Below, piece after piece: positions 8,639 through 16,830 of a stretch of 64,000 nt of DNA (the first letter of the stretch is position 1; each line of letters starts with the position of its first letter). The notes beneath the pieces were generated by a model. That model was not told the DNA's origin, did not search any database, and worked only from the letters and a program-made list of their open reading frames with translations. The position numbers and the translations under genes are program-made. This DNA comes from Acidimicrobiales bacterium (GTDB lineage: Bacteria; Actinomycetota; Acidimicrobiia; Acidimicrobiales; SZUA-35): positions 1 to 64,000 of the forward strand of contig JAHEJM010000006.1 in NCBI GenBank assembly GCA_024638815.1, written 5' to 3'.

Positions 8639-9904
8639 TCAGACCTTACCTTCCCTGGGGGTGATGACCTCCAGCCCCTGGCAGTACGGCCTCAGCACCT
8701 CGGGGACCACAATGGTCCCGTCCGCCTGTTGGTGGTTTTCGAAAATGTACAGGAGGGTTCGGCCGATGGCACACGCCGTTCCGTTCAAGGTATGAACCAG
8801 CCGATTGCCATCATCGGTCTTCATGCGGGTGTTCATTCGCCGGGCCGAGTAGTCGGTGTAGTTCGAGCACGACGTGACCTCCCGATACCGCTGCTCCGAC
8901 GGCAGCCACACCTCGAGGTCGTACTTCTTGGCTGCCGGCGCCCCCAGATCCCCCGAGGCCACGTTGATGACCCGATACGGCAGCTGGAGACCGCTGACGA
9001 TCTCCTCCTGCAGGGTTCGCAGCAGCTCCAGTTCCTCCCACGAGTGGTCGGGGTGGGAGTAGATGAACATCTCCACCTTGTCGAACTGGTGGACCCGGAA
9101 GATGCCGCTGGTGTCCTTGCCATAGGTGCCGGCCTCCCGGCGGAAGCAGCTCGAATACCCGGCGTAGCGGACGGGCAGGACGTCCTCGTCGAGCCGTTCC
9201 TGGCGGTGCAGCCCGGCCAGAGCAACCTCCGAGGTGCCGATCAGGTACAGCTCGTCGGCCTCCAGGGCGTAGACCTGGTTGCGGTCGGTGGGAAAGAAGC
9301 CGGCCAGCTCCATCATCTCCTCCCGTACCAGCACCGGGGTGACGACGGGGACAAAACCGTGACCGGCGATCTTGTCCAGCGTCCACTGGACCAGAGCGAA
9401 CTGGAGTCGTACTGCGTCGCCCATGACGTAGGCGAACCGGCTGCCCGACATCCGCACCGCCCGTTCGGTGTCGACGATGCCGAGATACTCCCCCACCTCA
9501 CCGTGGCTGTAGGCCGGAGCCGGACCCCGGTCCCCCACCTCCCGTTCGGTGGTGAAGGCGTCCTCACTACCAACCGGTACCGACTCATGGGCCGGGTTGG
9601 GCACGGTGAGGGCCAGCTCGTTGAGCTCGGTGTCGGCGGCGGTCAGGGCGGCCTCGGCCTCGCTCAACCGCGACTTGAGACGACCGGCGGCCTCGATCTT
9701 GGCCTGGCGCTCCTCAGAGGTGGCTCGGCCGATCTCCTTCGAGGCCGCATTGGATTCTGCTCGAAGCGACTCGGTGGTGGCCAGCGCCGAGCGGTAGCCG
9801 GCGTCGAGTTGGAGGAGGCGGTCGAGATCGGCCTGGTCGAACCCCTTGGCCACAACCCCTTGTCGGTATGCGTCGTCTTCTCGCAGTTGTCGTAGATCGA
9901 TCAC
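8639..9904 (-). CDS. serS: Seryl-tRNA synthetase
   Basis: Charges tRNA-Ser, and also tRNA-Sec as the first step of selenocysteine synthesis, which fits the selA-selB genes at 20 kb. The N-terminal coiled-coil arm spans about residues 25-100. The class II catalytic domain follows, with motif 2 SSCFRREAGTYGKDTSGIFR and motif 3 LNGTACAIGRTLLYIFENHQ. At 421 aa it is full length. The start is GTG 9904 (IDLRQLREDD, the normal SerS N-terminus). The gene runs toward gdhA, separated by the dispersed repeat. Confidence 0.95.
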   Translation of the reverse strand: MIDLRQLREDDAYRQGVVAKGFDQADLDRLLQLDAGYRSALATTESLRAESNAASKEIGRATSEERQAKIEAAGRLKSRLSEAEAALTAADTELNELALTVPNPAHESVPVGSEDAFTTEREVGDRGPAPAYSHGEVGEYLGIVDTERAVRMSGSRFAYVMGDAVRLQFALVQWTLDKIAGHGFVPVVTPVLVREEMMELAGFFPTDRNQVYALEADELYLIGTSEVALAGLHRQERLDEDVLPVRYAGYSSCFRREAGTYGKDTSGIFRVHQFDKVEMFIYSHPDHSWEELELLRTLQEEIVSGLQLPYRVINVASGDLGAPAAKKYDLEVWLPSEQRYREVTSCSNYTDYSARRMNTRMKTDDGNRLVHTLNGTACAIGRTLLYIFENHQQADGTIVVPEVLRPYCQGLEVITPREGKV

Positions 9905-10023
9905 GCCCCAACCGTAGTGGTTTCAAGGCGGCGGTTGGCGGCTGATTCCGTGGTTTCTCCCCGGCAACAAAGCCCGGGGTGCGCCGAGTCGTCAGGGCCG
10001 TCCCGAGTGGGACGGGCCAGGGG

Positions 10024-10182
10024 TCAACTGTTGGTTTCGAGCAATTCGCTGTCGGCGTGGGTCTTCTCGGCGTTGTCCTTGAGCAGGAAGCCGAAGATCC
10101 CGGAGGCCACGCCGGTGCTCATCAGGAAGCCGACCGGGATGACGACAACCACGACCAGGACGATGATGAGAGGGCCGAGCAT
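10024..10182 (-). CDS. Small single-TM protein (52 aa)
   Basis: Too short for the ORF track. The translation starts MLGPLIIVLVVVVVIPVGF and continues with one long hydrophobic stretch (about residues 4-35) and a polar tail ending ETNS. No clear Shine-Dalgarno precedes ATG 10182, which lowers confidence. It sits between serS and ridA on the same strand. The composition fits a small membrane protein; I recognise no family. Possible alternative: a chance ORF. Confidence 0.5.
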   Translation of the reverse strand: MLGPLIIVLVVVVVIPVGFLMSTGVASGIFGFLLKDNAEKTHADSELLETNS

Positions 10183-10214
10183 GGGTGGAAGTATACCGGC
10201 CGCCGTGTCGATGG

Positions 10215-10565
10215 TCAGGATCCGGTGTAGATCCAGGCCTCGACCTCGACCCGGGCTCCGATGGGGAGCTGGGCCACGGCGACCGCGGAACGGGCCGGGC
10301 GATGATCGCCGAAGAAGCCGATGTAGATCTCGTTCATCTCGGCGTAGTCATCCATGTCGACCAGGAAGACCGTGGTCTTCACCACCTGGTCGAGCCGTGC
10401 CCCTCGACCATCCAGCAGCGCCTGGAGATTGGCCAGGGCCTGCCGGAGCTGGCCGGCCAGTGTGTCGTCGACCAGCGCACCGTCGGAGATGCCGACCTGA
10501 CCGGAGGCGATCAACCATGGCCCGGCGGCCACGATGGGGGTGTAAGGGCCTACGGGTTTGCTCAT
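10215..10565 (-). CDS. ridA: RidA/YjgF-family enamine/imine deaminase
   Basis: Hydrolyses reactive enamine/imine intermediates such as 2-aminoacrylate. The track ORF starts at 10595, but ATG 10565 (MSKPVGPYTPIV) fits the family N-terminus and follows AAGGACG. Motifs ASGQVGISDG, VVKTTVFLVDMDDYAEMNEI and PARSAVAVAQLPIGARVEVE are RidA hallmarks, including the conserved Arg of PARSAV. At 116 aa the length is slightly below the usual 125-130. It lies downstream of the molybdenum hydroxylase gene on the same strand. Confidence 0.9.
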   Translation of the reverse strand: MSKPVGPYTPIVAAGPWLIASGQVGISDGALVDDTLAGQLRQALANLQALLDGRGARLDQVVKTTVFLVDMDDYAEMNEIYIGFFGDHRPARSAVAVAQLPIGARVEVEAWIYTGS

Positions 10566-10614
10566 CGGTGCACCGTCCTTCTCCTGCGAACGCACATGGG
10601 CCGTGGGCGGCAGG

Positions 10615-12381
10615 TTAGCAGCTCACCGCCGTTGGGGCGGCGGAGGCCGGCCAGTCCCGGGGACAGCCCAGGGCCTGCCAGCCGGCGGCGGCCACCGCGG
10701 CGAACACGGCATCGGAGCCGTTGATGGCTTCGCCCGATCCCGAACCGCTGCCATCGGACGCGATGGCAACGTCGATCCGCGGGGTGTCGACGGCCCGCAG
10801 CACGCCGAGACTCCGGATGGTCAGATCGTGGACCGTCCCGTTCTCATCCACCAACATGGACTCGGCCGTCAGCCAAGACCAGGCCATGTGGGCCGCCCCG
10901 ATACAGTAGGAGCGCAGCACCACCTCGTCGAGGGGCGCACCACATCGCACCGACACCCGGATCACGCCATTGTCGCCGTCGACGGCGTCGGGGTCGACCT
11001 GGGCCACGGCCTCGGCACCGTTGGGAGCCCGGATCGAACCTCGATGGCCTACCGCCCCGGCGGCCAGGGCTACGGCCTCGGCCCAACCGGCGGCCCGCAC
11101 CCGAGCCGACGTGGGTGGACCGGGGATCTCCACCTCATCCACGGTGACCACGGTGGTCAGAGCGTGATCGGGATCGAGGGCAGGGAACGCCCATTCCCGG
11201 TTGGCCTCGAGCCCGGCCATGATGGCCTCGGCGATGCCGGGGGTGGCCGCCACCCGGAACCGGGCCCGGCCATCGTGGCTCATGACCGCGGCCATGGGCG
11301 GCCGTTTGCGGCTGTACCGGGCCACGTCCTCGCGGCTGGCCAGGGCCAGCACCGGGTGACCGTGCTCGTCGGCCAGCCGTTTGGCCGCGCCCATCACGTC
11401 GATGGGGGCCGGACGCAACGGATTTCGTGACGGGCCGTCATCGGACCCGCCGCCCCCGGGCCGGCCGTCGTCGAACTCGGGGTTGTCGGGCCACTTGGCC
11501 CCGAACGCCCCGCCGTTGGCCTGGACGGTGAACGGCGCACCGCCGGGTTCACACCAGGAGGCGTCGGTCTCCAGATAGGCCCCGTCCACCCAGGTCGTCC
11601 GCAGCGATGCGGCCCAGTTGCCGTCGGGCACGTCGAGCGGCCGGCGAGCCGGGGCCGTGGTCCGACGCCCCTGAACCCTGCCCGCCGACCGGCGGGCGGC
11701 GGGCAGATCGGGCCCGACCACCCAGCGACCGTCGGCATCGGCCACGGCCACCAGGGCGTCCCGGGGAGCGGTGTCGGCTGCGAACCCGGCCCGCCCCAGC
11801 ACCACCTCGGTGCCCACCGTCTGGCCCGTCCCGCCCTCGAGTCCGGCCCGGCGGGCGGCGGCGTGCAGATCGCGTTCACCGGCTCGAGTCGTGCTCTCAT
11901 CGGCACGCGGCATCGCTTCGTTCCCGTGGACCCCGGCGTCATCGCCGTGGACCGAGGCCCAGGCTTCGACAATGGTCTGCCAGCCGGTGCAGCGGCAGAG
12001 GTGGGCCAACAAGCCCTGACCGGCGGCCTCGGTCGAGGTCTCCCCGGCGGCGGTCAGCGCCTCCAGCCGCATCACGATCCCCGGGGTACAGAACCCGCAC
12101 TGACTGGCCCCGAGGGCGGTGAAGGCCTCGGCCCAGGCTCGTCGACGATCCGGGTCCAGTCCTTCCACCGTGATCACCGAGCGTCCCCGGATCCGTCGAA
12201 CCGGCGTCACGCACGCCACCCGGGCCTGCCCGTCCACCATCACCGTGCAGCAGCCGCACTGACCCTGGGGACTGCAGCCGTCCTTGACCGAGATCAAACC
12301 CAGCTGATGACGAAGCACATCGAGCAGCGACCACGACGGATCGTCGACCTCGACCGTCGACCCGTTGACCGTCAGCTCCAT
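10615..12381 (-). CDS. Compact molybdenum hydroxylase with fused 2Fe-2S domain (xanthine dehydrogenase family)
   Basis: Probable oxidoreductase of the xanthine dehydrogenase/aldehyde oxidase family in one chain. ATG 12381 follows GGAGGTGG; the track start at 12513 is too early. Residues 1-75 form the plant-type ferredoxin domain (DGCSPQGQCGCC). Residues 75-150 form the helical 2Fe-2S domain (ASQCGFCTPGIV, CRCTGW). The rest (about 410 aa) aligns with molybdopterin-domain segments: NGGAFGAKW in place of GGGFGGK, VARYSRKRPPMAAVMSHDG, and a C-terminal GAAHMAWSWLTAESMLVDENG. A normal Mo subunit has about 750 aa, so roughly half is missing or compressed and no separate FAD subunit is next to it. 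It may be a reduced active form or a degenerate one; the frame is intact. Confidence 0.7.
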   Translation of the reverse strand: MELTVNGSTVEVDDPSWSLLDVLRHQLGLISVKDGCSPQGQCGCCTVMVDGQARVACVTPVRRIRGRSVITVEGLDPDRRRAWAEAFTALGASQCGFCTPGIVMRLEALTAAGETSTEAAGQGLLAHLCRCTGWQTIVEAWASVHGDDAGVHGNEAMPRADESTTRAGERDLHAAARRAGLEGGTGQTVGTEVVLGRAGFAADTAPRDALVAVADADGRWVVGPDLPAARRSAGRVQGRRTTAPARRPLDVPDGNWAASLRTTWVDGAYLETDASWCEPGGAPFTVQANGGAFGAKWPDNPEFDDGRPGGGGSDDGPSRNPLRPAPIDVMGAAKRLADEHGHPVLALASREDVARYSRKRPPMAAVMSHDGRARFRVAATPGIAEAIMAGLEANREWAFPALDPDHALTTVVTVDEVEIPGPPTSARVRAAGWAEAVALAAGAVGHRGSIRAPNGAEAVAQVDPDAVDGDNGVIRVSVRCGAPLDEVVLRSYCIGAAHMAWSWLTAESMLVDENGTVHDLTIRSLGVLRAVDTPRIDVAIASDGSGSGSGEAINGSDAVFAAVAAAGWQALGCPRDWPASAAPTAVSC

Positions 12382-12607
12382 GGCCACCTCCACTCCGGGA
12401 GAGCACACCGGCCGACAACCATGATGGGCGCGAACCTCACGGCCCGATGATAGGACCCGATAGGAGAACATGGCCGTCAGCGGCAACCGGAGTCGGCAAA
12501 TCGATCGATCCACCGACGGGGCCGAGACCCGCTACCGTCGAGATATGGACCGAGTGAACACCGGCCTGAACCGCCGTCGTTCCGCCCGGCACCGAAGCGG
12601 TGACACG

Positions 12608-13546
12608 ATGACTCGGCGCCGCTTTCTGGGCAACACGCTTCGCCTCTCGGGAGGTGTGGCCGGCCTCGGCGCCCTGGGCGGGTTGTCGACCTCGGTGCTG
12701 GCCGCCTGCAGCCAGGCTCAGCCCCCCGATCTCGTGGCCCTGTTCTCCCCCGACCGGGTACTGGTCGCCGGTATGGAGCAGCGGGTGCCGTTCGCCGTCA
12801 TCACCCCTCCGGACGGAGCGGGGTCGATCGCCCTGCCCGGCGACGACGAGGCCATCATCGTGCGCCTGCTCCAGAACGACGAGGTGATCGACGAGGTCGA
12901 GGTCACCGGTCACGTGATCGACCACGACCACAGCGAAGGCACCGAGCCCGATCATGAACACGCCGATCTCTATCGCTACTACCCGGCCCGCCTCACCATG
13001 CCCGAGCCCGGGGTCTACGATCTGGTGACCCGGATCGGCGGAACTCAGGCCACCATGCCCATCCAGGCCTTCTACCCCGATGAGGTACTGGTACCCCTGC
13101 CCGGCAGTCCGATGCCGGTGGTCGATACTCCTACCTTTGACCAGCCCGGCGACATCGACCAGCTCTGCACCCGGTTCGAGCCGTGCCCGTTCCATGAGGA
13201 GAACCTTGCCGACGTGATGGCGGCCGGCCGCCCGGCCGCCCTGTTGGTCGCCACCCCGGCGTTCTGCCAAACCGCCTACTGCGGACCAGTGGTCGACACC
13301 CTTATCGAGGCCGGCGCCGCCGTCCCCTCCGTGACCTGTGTGCACGCCGAGGTCTACGCCAACCCCTACGAGGTCGGCGGTGACTATACCGATCCCGACA
13401 TCCGACTGGCCCCTGCGGTGGAGGCCATCGGCCTGCCGTTCGAACCATCGCTGTTCCTCATCGACGCGTCGGGCAACCTGGTCGACCGTATCGACAACGT
13501 CTTCGACCTGAACGAGGCAACCGAGGCTTTGGCCCGACTGGTCTGA
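12608..13546 (+). CDS. Tat-exported lipoprotein with thioredoxin/redoxin-like C-terminal domain
   Basis: Exported redox-type protein. ATG 12608 places the twin-arginine motif TRRRFLG at the N-terminus, followed by a hydrophobic stretch ending LSTSVLAAC, a lipobox. The track start at 12470 only adds an unlikely leader. Residues 40-170 are beta-rich and contain a His/Asp-rich loop (HVIDHDHSEGTEPDHEH) that may bind metal. The C-terminal domain (about 185-312) contains VATPAFCQTAYCGPVVD, a CxxxxC redoxin-type motif followed by a thioredoxin-fold pattern. Substrate unknown. It is divergent from the molybdenum hydroxylase, and a role in its electron or metal supply is only a guess. Confidence 0.7.
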   Translation: MTRRRFLGNTLRLSGGVAGLGALGGLSTSVLAACSQAQPPDLVALFSPDRVLVAGMEQRVPFAVITPPDGAGSIALPGDDEAIIVRLLQNDEVIDEVEVTGHVIDHDHSEGTEPDHEHADLYRYYPARLTMPEPGVYDLVTRIGGTQATMPIQAFYPDEVLVPLPGSPMPVVDTPTFDQPGDIDQLCTRFEPCPFHEENLADVMAAGRPAALLVATPAFCQTAYCGPVVDTLIEAGAAVPSVTCVHAEVYANPYEVGGDYTDPDIRLAPAVEAIGLPFEPSLFLIDASGNLVDRIDNVFDLNEATEALARLV

Positions 13547-13610
13547 GCCCTGTCGTCGGCCGGTCCCCCGTCGGGGCCGGGCCCGGACCCCCGGTTCGAT
13601 CGAGTGGCGG

Positions 13611-13650
13611 AAAAAGCCGAGGGCACCGGCCGTAACGACCGGTGCCCTCG
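13611..13650 (-). terminator. Rho-independent terminator (minus strand)
   Basis: A perfect 12-bp stem CGAGGGCACCGG / CCGGTGCCCTCG (13618-13629 and 13639-13650) is followed, on the minus strand, by TTTTT. It lies about 190 bp beyond the stop of the 13843-14592 gene and would end that transcript. It also blocks reading into the Tat lipoprotein gene. A second GC hairpin without a T tail (GGGGCGGG...CCCGCCCC, about 13695-13732) lies between them. Confidence 0.75.
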
Positions 13651-13842
13651 GTGTTCAGCAGGGCCTGGCGGCGGAAGGTCCTGCGACGAGAAACGGGGCG
13701 GGTCCCGAATCGCCCAATGCGGGCCCGCCCCTGATCCTGGATGGCTGAGGGCCCCATCCAGGAGAACCGGGGAAATCGTAGGGTGAATCCGGTTCGAGAT
13801 GGATGATCTGGTCAGAATCCCTCATCGACTCACCTGGCGTTT

Positions 13843-14592
13843 CTAGGCCTGCGGAGACTGCTCGGTCCGGGGGGCCGGGACCTGATCGCCCCGCTGGGGA
13901 GCGATGCTGTCATAGACGGCAGGCCAGAACCGGTCCCGGGCGGCCCAGACACCACCAACACCGAACTTGATGATCAAGATGGCGCTGATCGAAGCGAATA
14001 TGGCGGTGGTCAGGATCTCCACTACATTCGCAGCGATCTCGGCCTGGTCCAGGGCGGCCAGGCCGAAGATCAACCACACGCTGACAGCGGCGACCGTGGT
14101 CACGAAGTGGCTATAGCTCCGGCCGACGGTCACGCCTTCGACGAGGTCGCGAACCACATTGGCCACGATGCCACCGACCACGATCAGGACGAGAGCGACC
14201 AGGGCCTTGGGAATCCAGGCGATCAGCCGATCGAACGGCTCGTTCAGTGCATCGATACCCAAGGCGCCGAACGCCAGCTTGAGCACGAGCAGCATGAACA
14301 TGTAGTAGAGGATCTTGGCCACGAACCGCCCACTGTCGGCGTAGCCGGCCCGCTCCAGCGGTCCACCGATACCGGCCCGATCAAGGTAGTGATCGAGGTT
14401 GACGGCCGTGAACACACGGCGGATCAGGTTGGCCAGGAATCGGGCCACAAGCCAGCCGATCAGGAGAATGATCAGGAAACCAAGCAACTGTGGAAGGAAC
14501 CCGAAGAGTTCACTGAAGAAGTCCGTAATCCCGGTCTGGAGGGAGTCGACTACGTCGAGCCCGTCGTCGGTGACCTCACTCTGTGCAAGCAT
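13843..14592 (-). CDS. CmpX-like membrane protein (mechanosensitive-channel TM-helix family)
   Basis: Small integral membrane protein with the conserved TM-helix repeats seen in CmpX and MscS relatives. ATG 14592 follows AGGGAGAAAC; the longer track ORF lacks a ribosome site. Hydrophobic segments lie at about residues 25-50 (LLGFLIILLIGWLVARFLAN), 85-110, 125-150, 165-185 and 195-215. The repeat pattern GWLVARFLANLIRRVF then AGIGGPLERAG is characteristic. No cytoplasmic MscS beta domain is visible. It is divergent from the ECF sigma/anti-sigma/MscS-like operon, an arrangement reminiscent of cmpX beside sigX in Pseudomonas. Confidence 0.7.
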   Translation of the reverse strand: MLAQSEVTDDGLDVVDSLQTGITDFFSELFGFLPQLLGFLIILLIGWLVARFLANLIRRVFTAVNLDHYLDRAGIGGPLERAGYADSGRFVAKILYYMFMLLVLKLAFGALGIDALNEPFDRLIAWIPKALVALVLIVVGGIVANVVRDLVEGVTVGRSYSHFVTTVAAVSVWLIFGLAALDQAEIAANVVEILTTAIFASISAILIIKFGVGGVWAARDRFWPAVYDSIAPQRGDQVPAPRTEQSPQA

Positions 14593-15204
14593 CTGAATTG
14601 TTTCTCCCTTGAATAGCGTCTGTCGGCTTGAAGCACCGGATAGACGGAGCTGCCACCGGTTTGGTCGCGACAAACTCGGAAATTTGGCGGTGGCGGCAAC
14701 GAACATCGTCGTAACCGCAGTCGACGTGGCATCGGAGCCGATTCATCGGGCCGATAGCGTGAGACCATGGACGGCCACGAAGGTCGTTTACAACCATTCG
14801 TCGTGCGGCCGTTGGAATTTCGTCGCGACCCTCAGGGGTCATCGGTCGTCCTATCTCTGCCAGCAACGCAGAACGCTGAAGGACACCGACTTGCTGAGGT
14901 CCCCCTTCGCCGGCGAGACAACGGCCGGCCCTCGATGACAACCTGGACTCGGGCCCGACCCCGCTACCACCAGGCCGTGACACGCGCTCTGCTCTACCTC
15001 TGGAACTCCGGCTCACACCTCCGCAGACCGAGGAACCCCGCTTCGCCCATATCGAGATTCGGCCACCGTCAGCTCGACCTGCCGATCCTGTTCGGCGCCT
15101 CCAGTTCGAGCGCCGACCGTCTCGGCAACCGCACGACGGCAGCCCGATCGGGGCCCGAGGCGGCGTCGACGACGATCGATCCCGCCGCCGGTGCACCGGA
15201 ATCG
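14593..15204. other. Divergent region and uncertain sigma-factor N-terminus
   Basis: About 600 bp separate the CmpX-like start from the recognisable sigma factor. The sigma frame is open back to ATG 14767, with another ATG at 14936. The extra residues are low-complexity Arg/Ser/Pro and resemble no domain, and neither ATG has a ribosome site. Promoters for both directions must lie here; I see no confident -35/-10 pair. Confidence 0.5.
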
Positions 15205-15738
15205 GTGGACGGTGTCGAAGGGACACCGGGAAGCGGCGTCGACCCTGAGGAGCTCCATGCCTTGGTGGTCGAGCACAGCGACGCCATCTTCCGCCTGGCC
15301 CTGTCGGTGGTGCGGGACCGCTCGCTGGCCGAGGACGTGGCCCAGGAGACGCTGGTCAAGGCATGGCTGGCCCTGCCGTCGTTCCGGGGCGAATCGTCAG
15401 TGCGCAGCTGGGTCCTGCGGATCACCCACAACACCGCCGTATCGACCCTGCGTCAACGCCGGGCCGTGGTGCTCGATCCCCATGACATGCCGGAACAGCA
15501 GAGTCGGGTCGAGCGCTCGGTGGAGTCCCGGGTCCAGAGCAGCGTGGTCATGGACCAGTTCGTTTCCGCCCTCGATGAGCTGGACGAGCTGTCCCGTTCC
15601 ATCGTGGTGTTGCGGGAGCTGGAGGGCCTGGCCTACGACGAGATCTCCGATGTACTGAACGTGCCCATGCCCACGGTCAAGACCCGCCTGCTTCGAGCCC
15701 GCCGTCGGCTGGGGTCGACGCTGAGGGACTGGGAATGA
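15205..15738 (+). CDS. ECF-type RNA polymerase sigma factor
   Basis: Extracytoplasmic-function sigma factor. Region 2 reads AIFRLALSVVRDRSLAEDVAQETLVKAW with the -10-binding helix VRSWVLRITHNTAV. Region 4 reads ELSRSIVVLRELEGLAYDEISDVLNVPMPTVKTRL. Length from GTG 15205 is 177 aa, normal for ECF factors. TTG 15262 is a strong alternative because GAGGAG lies 9 nt before it, and it would begin exactly at region 2. The anti-sigma-like gene starts 1 nt after the stop, so they are co-translated. It probably controls its own operon and perhaps the divergent CmpX-like gene. Confidence 0.9.
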   Translation: MDGVEGTPGSGVDPEELHALVVEHSDAIFRLALSVVRDRSLAEDVAQETLVKAWLALPSFRGESSVRSWVLRITHNTAVSTLRQRRAVVLDPHDMPEQQSRVERSVESRVQSSVVMDQFVSALDELDELSRSIVVLRELEGLAYDEISDVLNVPMPTVKTRLLRARRRLGSTLRDWE

Positions 15739-15739
15739 C

Positions 15740-16069
15740 ATGGTTGCCCTGAGACCACCCGGCTTCCATCCGGGCAAACGGGCCCTCCGGCAGTGGCTGG
15801 CCGGTGACACCGACGGCCGGATCGACAGCCACGTCGGCACCTGCGATCGCTGCGCCAATCTCCTGGAGGAGTTGGCTCGACCGTCGGATCCGGCGCTGAC
15901 CGACGTGCTGGCGATAGCCTTCGCCCCACCGGAGGACCTCTCCGGTCGATTGCATGAGCAAGTGGCGGCCCGGCTCGATTCCCGGGTTGTGCTGGATGTC
16001 ATGACCGACCTGTTCATCGCCGGGCTGGAAACGTCGCGCCTATTGATTATGGAGGAATTCGATGAATGA
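15740..16069 (+). CDS. Zinc-finger anti-sigma-like protein
   Basis: Likely partner of the ECF factor encoded immediately upstream. The N-terminal half contains HVGTCDRCANLLEEL, matching the HxxxCxxC zinc anti-sigma signature, with a preceding RALRQWLAGD helix. The C-terminus (LDVMTDLFIAGLETSRLLIMEE) is amphipathic without a clear TM segment, so it is probably cytoplasmic. At 109 aa it is close to soluble ZAS proteins. Its 3' end overlaps the start of the MscS-like gene by 8 nt. Confidence 0.75.
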   Translation: MVALRPPGFHPGKRALRQWLAGDTDGRIDSHVGTCDRCANLLEELARPSDPALTDVLAIAFAPPEDLSGRLHEQVAARLDSRVVLDVMTDLFIAGLETSRLLIMEEFDE

Positions 16070-16808
16070 CTGGTTGCTGGCGCCGGTGGCGATCGTGGCC
16101 GGAATCGCCATCGGGCTGATCCTTTCCAGGATCGTCTTCGGATTCGTGGCCGCACCGAAACGGCCGGGTCCCATCCAGGATGTGGCCCGACCGATTTCCC
16201 GGCTCGTTTTCGCCACGTCCGTTGTCATTGGTCTTCTCGTTGCCATCGGCGTCCTGCAACCGGAGGCCTTGGATGAGCTGACCACCGACGCCATCGCCTT
16301 CATTCCTCGCCTGCTGGTGGCGGCAGTGATCATCATCGTGGCCAACGTGCTCGAGTCGTTCGCCACCACCGCCATCAGCACGGCGACGGGCCGCATGCCG
16401 ATGCAGATCCAGCGTCAGGCCAACCTGGTGGTCAAGGCCACCATCCTCGCCCTGGCCGTTATCCTCGCCGTCGGTCAGCTCGGGGTTGACACCGCGGTGA
16501 TCAACCTGGGCGTGGCCGCCGTGTTCTTCGCCGTGGCTGCGTCGTTGACGCTGCTGATCGGACTTGGTGGTCAGAGGGTGGCCCGGGAGGTGGCGGCGAC
16601 GCGGGCGTTGCGCCGGCTCCTGGACGTGGGTGACAAGGTGGAGGTCGGCGAGGTCGAAGGCGTGGTCCAGTCCGTGTCACCGACGGCGATCGAGGTCGAG
16701 ACCGAGTCCGGGACCACCGTTTTGGTGCCGTCGTCACATTTTTTGGACCGTACCGTCACCATCGACCGAGCCTCGGAGCCGGCGGAGGCAACCGAAACCG
16801 GACCGTAG
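16062..16808 (+). CDS. Small MscS-like mechanosensitive channel protein
   Basis: Membrane protein with TM segments at about residues 5-28, 45-65, 80-105 and 125-175. A short MscS beta domain follows (LLDVGDKVEVGEVEGVVQSV, then VLVPSSHFLDRTV). It lacks the large C-terminal vestibule, so it is a truncated-type member at 248 aa. ATG 16062 sits 7 nt after GGAGG and overlaps the anti-sigma-like gene. Third gene of the sigma operon; suggests envelope or osmotic stress control. Confidence 0.82.
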   Translation: MNDWLLAPVAIVAGIAIGLILSRIVFGFVAAPKRPGPIQDVARPISRLVFATSVVIGLLVAIGVLQPEALDELTTDAIAFIPRLLVAAVIIIVANVLESFATTAISTATGRMPMQIQRQANLVVKATILALAVILAVGQLGVDTAVINLGVAAVFFAVAASLTLLIGLGGQRVAREVAATRALRRLLDVGDKVEVGEVEGVVQSVSPTAIEVETESGTTVLVPSSHFLDRTVTIDRASEPAEATETGP

Positions 16809-16830
16809 GTCCGGCCAACCCCGTTGGCCG

